Assembly (NCBI GenBank): GCA_964599275.1
Contig: CAZRFK010000082.1
Coordinates: 1 to 7,620 of the forward strand
Length of the DNA: 7,620 nt
Direction of reading: 5' to 3'
From: PUMD01 sp964599275
GTDB lineage: Bacteria > Bacillota > Sulfobacillia > SLMV01
Shown piece after piece: positions 6,270 to 7,620 of the stretch. The position numbers and the translations under genes were made by a program. Each line of letters begins with the position of its first letter. Positions within the stretch are counted from its first letter, which is position 1. The notes under the pieces are model-generated. The model saw nothing but the letters and a program-made list of their open reading frames with translations, was not told the DNA's origin and ran no database searches.

Positions 6270-7118
6270 TCAACCGGGCAGGTTAAACTTCACCTTCTGC
6301 CGCCGGCGGAACCTGAGTCCCCTTTCATAGCCGAATTCTCTGGCCACCTGCACCGCCTCATCCAACAAAAGACCCGCCTCGCAGGGCCGGTGGGCATCAG
6401 ATCCAAAAGTAATCTGCACCCCATTTTCGCTCATCTGGGATAAAATTTCTGGACCTGGACAGAAATCTTCAGAGTATCCCCGGTAACAGAAGGCAGTGTT
6501 CACTTCCGCGGCCATACCGGTTTCAGAAAGAGCATCCACCAGTCTGGCGATATCTTCAGACACCCGGGACTGAGGTCGATGCCCAAACACCTTTATGCTG
6601 TCAGGATGTCCCATCACATCAAACAGTCCAGAATCAACCATCTTCCGGGCAGTTGAAAAATATCTCTGCCAGGTCCTTCTGACATCACGCCCTCTCCAGC
6701 TTTCGGGCCACACATCGTAAATCCAGCCGTCCACCCAGTGCACCGACCCTATCAGATAATCAAATGACCAGTCCGAAAGCACCGAGGCAGTCAGCTCCTC
6801 GGCGCCGGGAAAGTAATCTACTTCCAGACCCACGCGTAGATCTATTCCCCCCAGATCTGAACCGCGAAGCAGCTGGAAGTAGTCCTCGAGGGTCCACACA
6901 AAACCCTTGCTTTCCAGCCAGTCTCTCTGCTTTTCCCTGAGGTTATCCTCGCACCTGGCCAGCTCACTTTCGTACACCGGTCGAAACTCAGAAAACATAT
7001 ATGCATGCTCGCTTATCCCCATCTCAGTTATTCCGCGTTTCCGCGCAACCTCGGCAAACTGCCGCAAGTACCTGGGTGTCAGTTCGCCCTTTTCCAGATG
7101 ATTGTGATAATCTATCAA
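6270..7118 (-). CDS. PHP-domain phosphatase, histidinol-phosphatase (HisJ/HisK) type
   Basis: 282 aa, the normal size of HisJ/HisK-type enzymes. Metal-site residues of the PHP fold appear in order: DYHNH (H5, H7), SEH (H38), GLEVDY (E99), GSVHW (H127), GHPD (H171) and GSDAH (D241, H243). Family members hydrolyse phosphate esters with a trinuclear metal centre; histidinol phosphate is the classical substrate, but other sugar and nucleotide phosphates are possible. No other his gene is near, so the substrate is open. The start is TTG 7118: GGAG lies 10 nt upstream, an in-frame stop lies a few codons further, and the DYHNH motif must be at the very N-terminus. It begins 30 nt after the M24 remnant and may be cotranscribed with it. 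No clear terminator is visible within the 120 bp beyond its stop. Confidence 0.88.
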   Translation of the reverse strand: MIDYHNHLEKGELTPRYLRQFAEVARKRGITEMGISEHAYMFSEFRPVYESELARCEDNLREKQRDWLESKGFVWTLEDYFQLLRGSDLGGIDLRVGLEVDYFPGAEELTASVLSDWSFDYLIGSVHWVDGWIYDVWPESWRGRDVRRTWQRYFSTARKMVDSGLFDVMGHPDSIKVFGHRPQSRVSEDIARLVDALSETGMAAEVNTAFCYRGYSEDFCPGPEILSQMSENGVQITFGSDAHRPCEAGLLLDEAVQVAREFGYERGLRFRRRQKVKFNLPG

Positions 7119-7148
7119 CCGCTTTCCACTCCTTCACCATGCAGCCGT

Positions 7149-7620
7149 TTAATCTATCAGGTGGAACTCTGTCTGGCGGCCGTCGGGAAATTCAACGCTA
7201 CCCTCGCGAAAAATTACTGTTTCCTCAAGATTTATGGTCTCTTTCTGATCTTCCCATTCGGAAATCTCTTCAACAATGCACAGCTCCAGAGCGTAACAGG
7301 TACTGTCACTCAAACGGTACTCTCCCTTGCCGGGGACACCCCCCTGACGGTTCCACACACCGATGGAGGCTCCGGGAGCGGGGCCGAAGTATCCGATGGG
7401 ATGCGTCATAGGGTGGAGGAAAGTCCGAAGCTGACAGAACCAGACCCTCCACATCCCCCTTTTTAGTGAGGTGATTGATGAGGATCAGCGTATCGCCGGT
7501 CGGCGGCAGCACCACACTCATGTCAGCTGACAGCACTGCTGCAAGCAGGGATGCTGCGGCGGGATCGGGGTTGTCTTCTCTCATGACTACAAGCCGCATG
7601 TCAATTCCCTCGCGCTCCAT
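7149..7620 (-). pseudogene. M24 family (Xaa-Pro peptidase/creatinase-like) gene with internal deletion, runs off right edge
   Basis: Two pieces of one family sit in two frames. From 7620 to about 7415 the frame reads EREGIDMRLVVMREDNPDP, the opening of the creatinase N-terminal domain. From about 7410 to the TAA at 7149 another frame reads THPIGYFGPAPGASIGVW, STCYALEL, EEISEW, LEETVIF and DGRQTEFHLI, the end of M24 peptidases, with the metal-binding His (in HPIG) and two Glu (YALEL, LEE). The middle, some 200 or more residues including the two metal-binding Asp, is missing. The join lies near 7405-7430 and also shifts the frame. Such enzymes cleave X-Pro or related peptide bonds; this copy cannot be active. 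The gene's start is probably beyond the window. The PHP gene follows after 30 nt. Confidence 0.75.

Noticed and set aside
7001..7466. Plus-strand open frames opposite the PHP start and M24 remnant
   Set aside because: Compositionally odd, no motifs, and antisense to clearly conserved protein sequence.
1..7620. CRISPR arrays, tRNA or rRNA genes, complete insertion sequences
   Set aside because: No regularly spaced repeats, tRNA-like cloverleaf or transposase was seen on either strand.

Overview
The window (7,620 bp, roughly half G+C by eye) looks like a stretch of an anaerobic bacterial chromosome with Gram-positive-style signals: strong GGAGG ribosome binding sites, GTG and TTG starts, and a sigma-A-like TTGACA element. 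A reductive-dehalogenase-like protein and a DUF5667 secreted protein suggest an anaerobe of the Firmicutes/Halanaerobiales type. This placement is inference; there is no rRNA or other marker gene here.

Layout: (1) 1-368, minus: N-terminal part of a secreted DUF5667-like protein running off the left edge. (2) 369-861: AT-richer intergenic and leader DNA. (3) 862-2172, plus: a reductive-dehalogenase-like protein with three N-terminal membrane helices; its true start is a GTG 198 bp inside the longest ORF. (4) About 2245-2837, minus: a degenerate ORF in two frames, possibly an old DUF3794/SPOCS-type gene. (5) 2815-4131, minus: an intact M20 family amidohydrolase with an unusual leader. (6) 4273-4670, minus: a four-helix membrane protein gene broken by two single-base frameshifts. 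(7) 4986-6083, plus: a single-unit protein resembling half of PurL (FGAM synthase), followed by a clear intrinsic terminator. (8) 6270-7118, minus: a PHP-family phosphatase (HisJ/HisK type) with a TTG start. (9) 7149-7620, minus: an M24 (Xaa-Pro peptidase/creatinase) gene reduced to its two ends by an internal deletion.

Four loci are complete (RdhA-like, M20, half-PurL, PHP). Two are clearly broken (membrane protein, M24), one is probably broken (2245-2837), and the DUF5667-like gene is cut by the window edge. The minus-strand loci are mostly peptide or amide hydrolysis and transport genes, which suggests a peptide-use gene set being lost. The most interesting items are the membrane-anchored RdhA-like fusion, the Cys-rich half-PurL, and the M20 leader. 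In that leader an all-GC hairpin lies between a perfect Shine-Dalgarno and the start codon, preceded by mutually exclusive inverted repeats.
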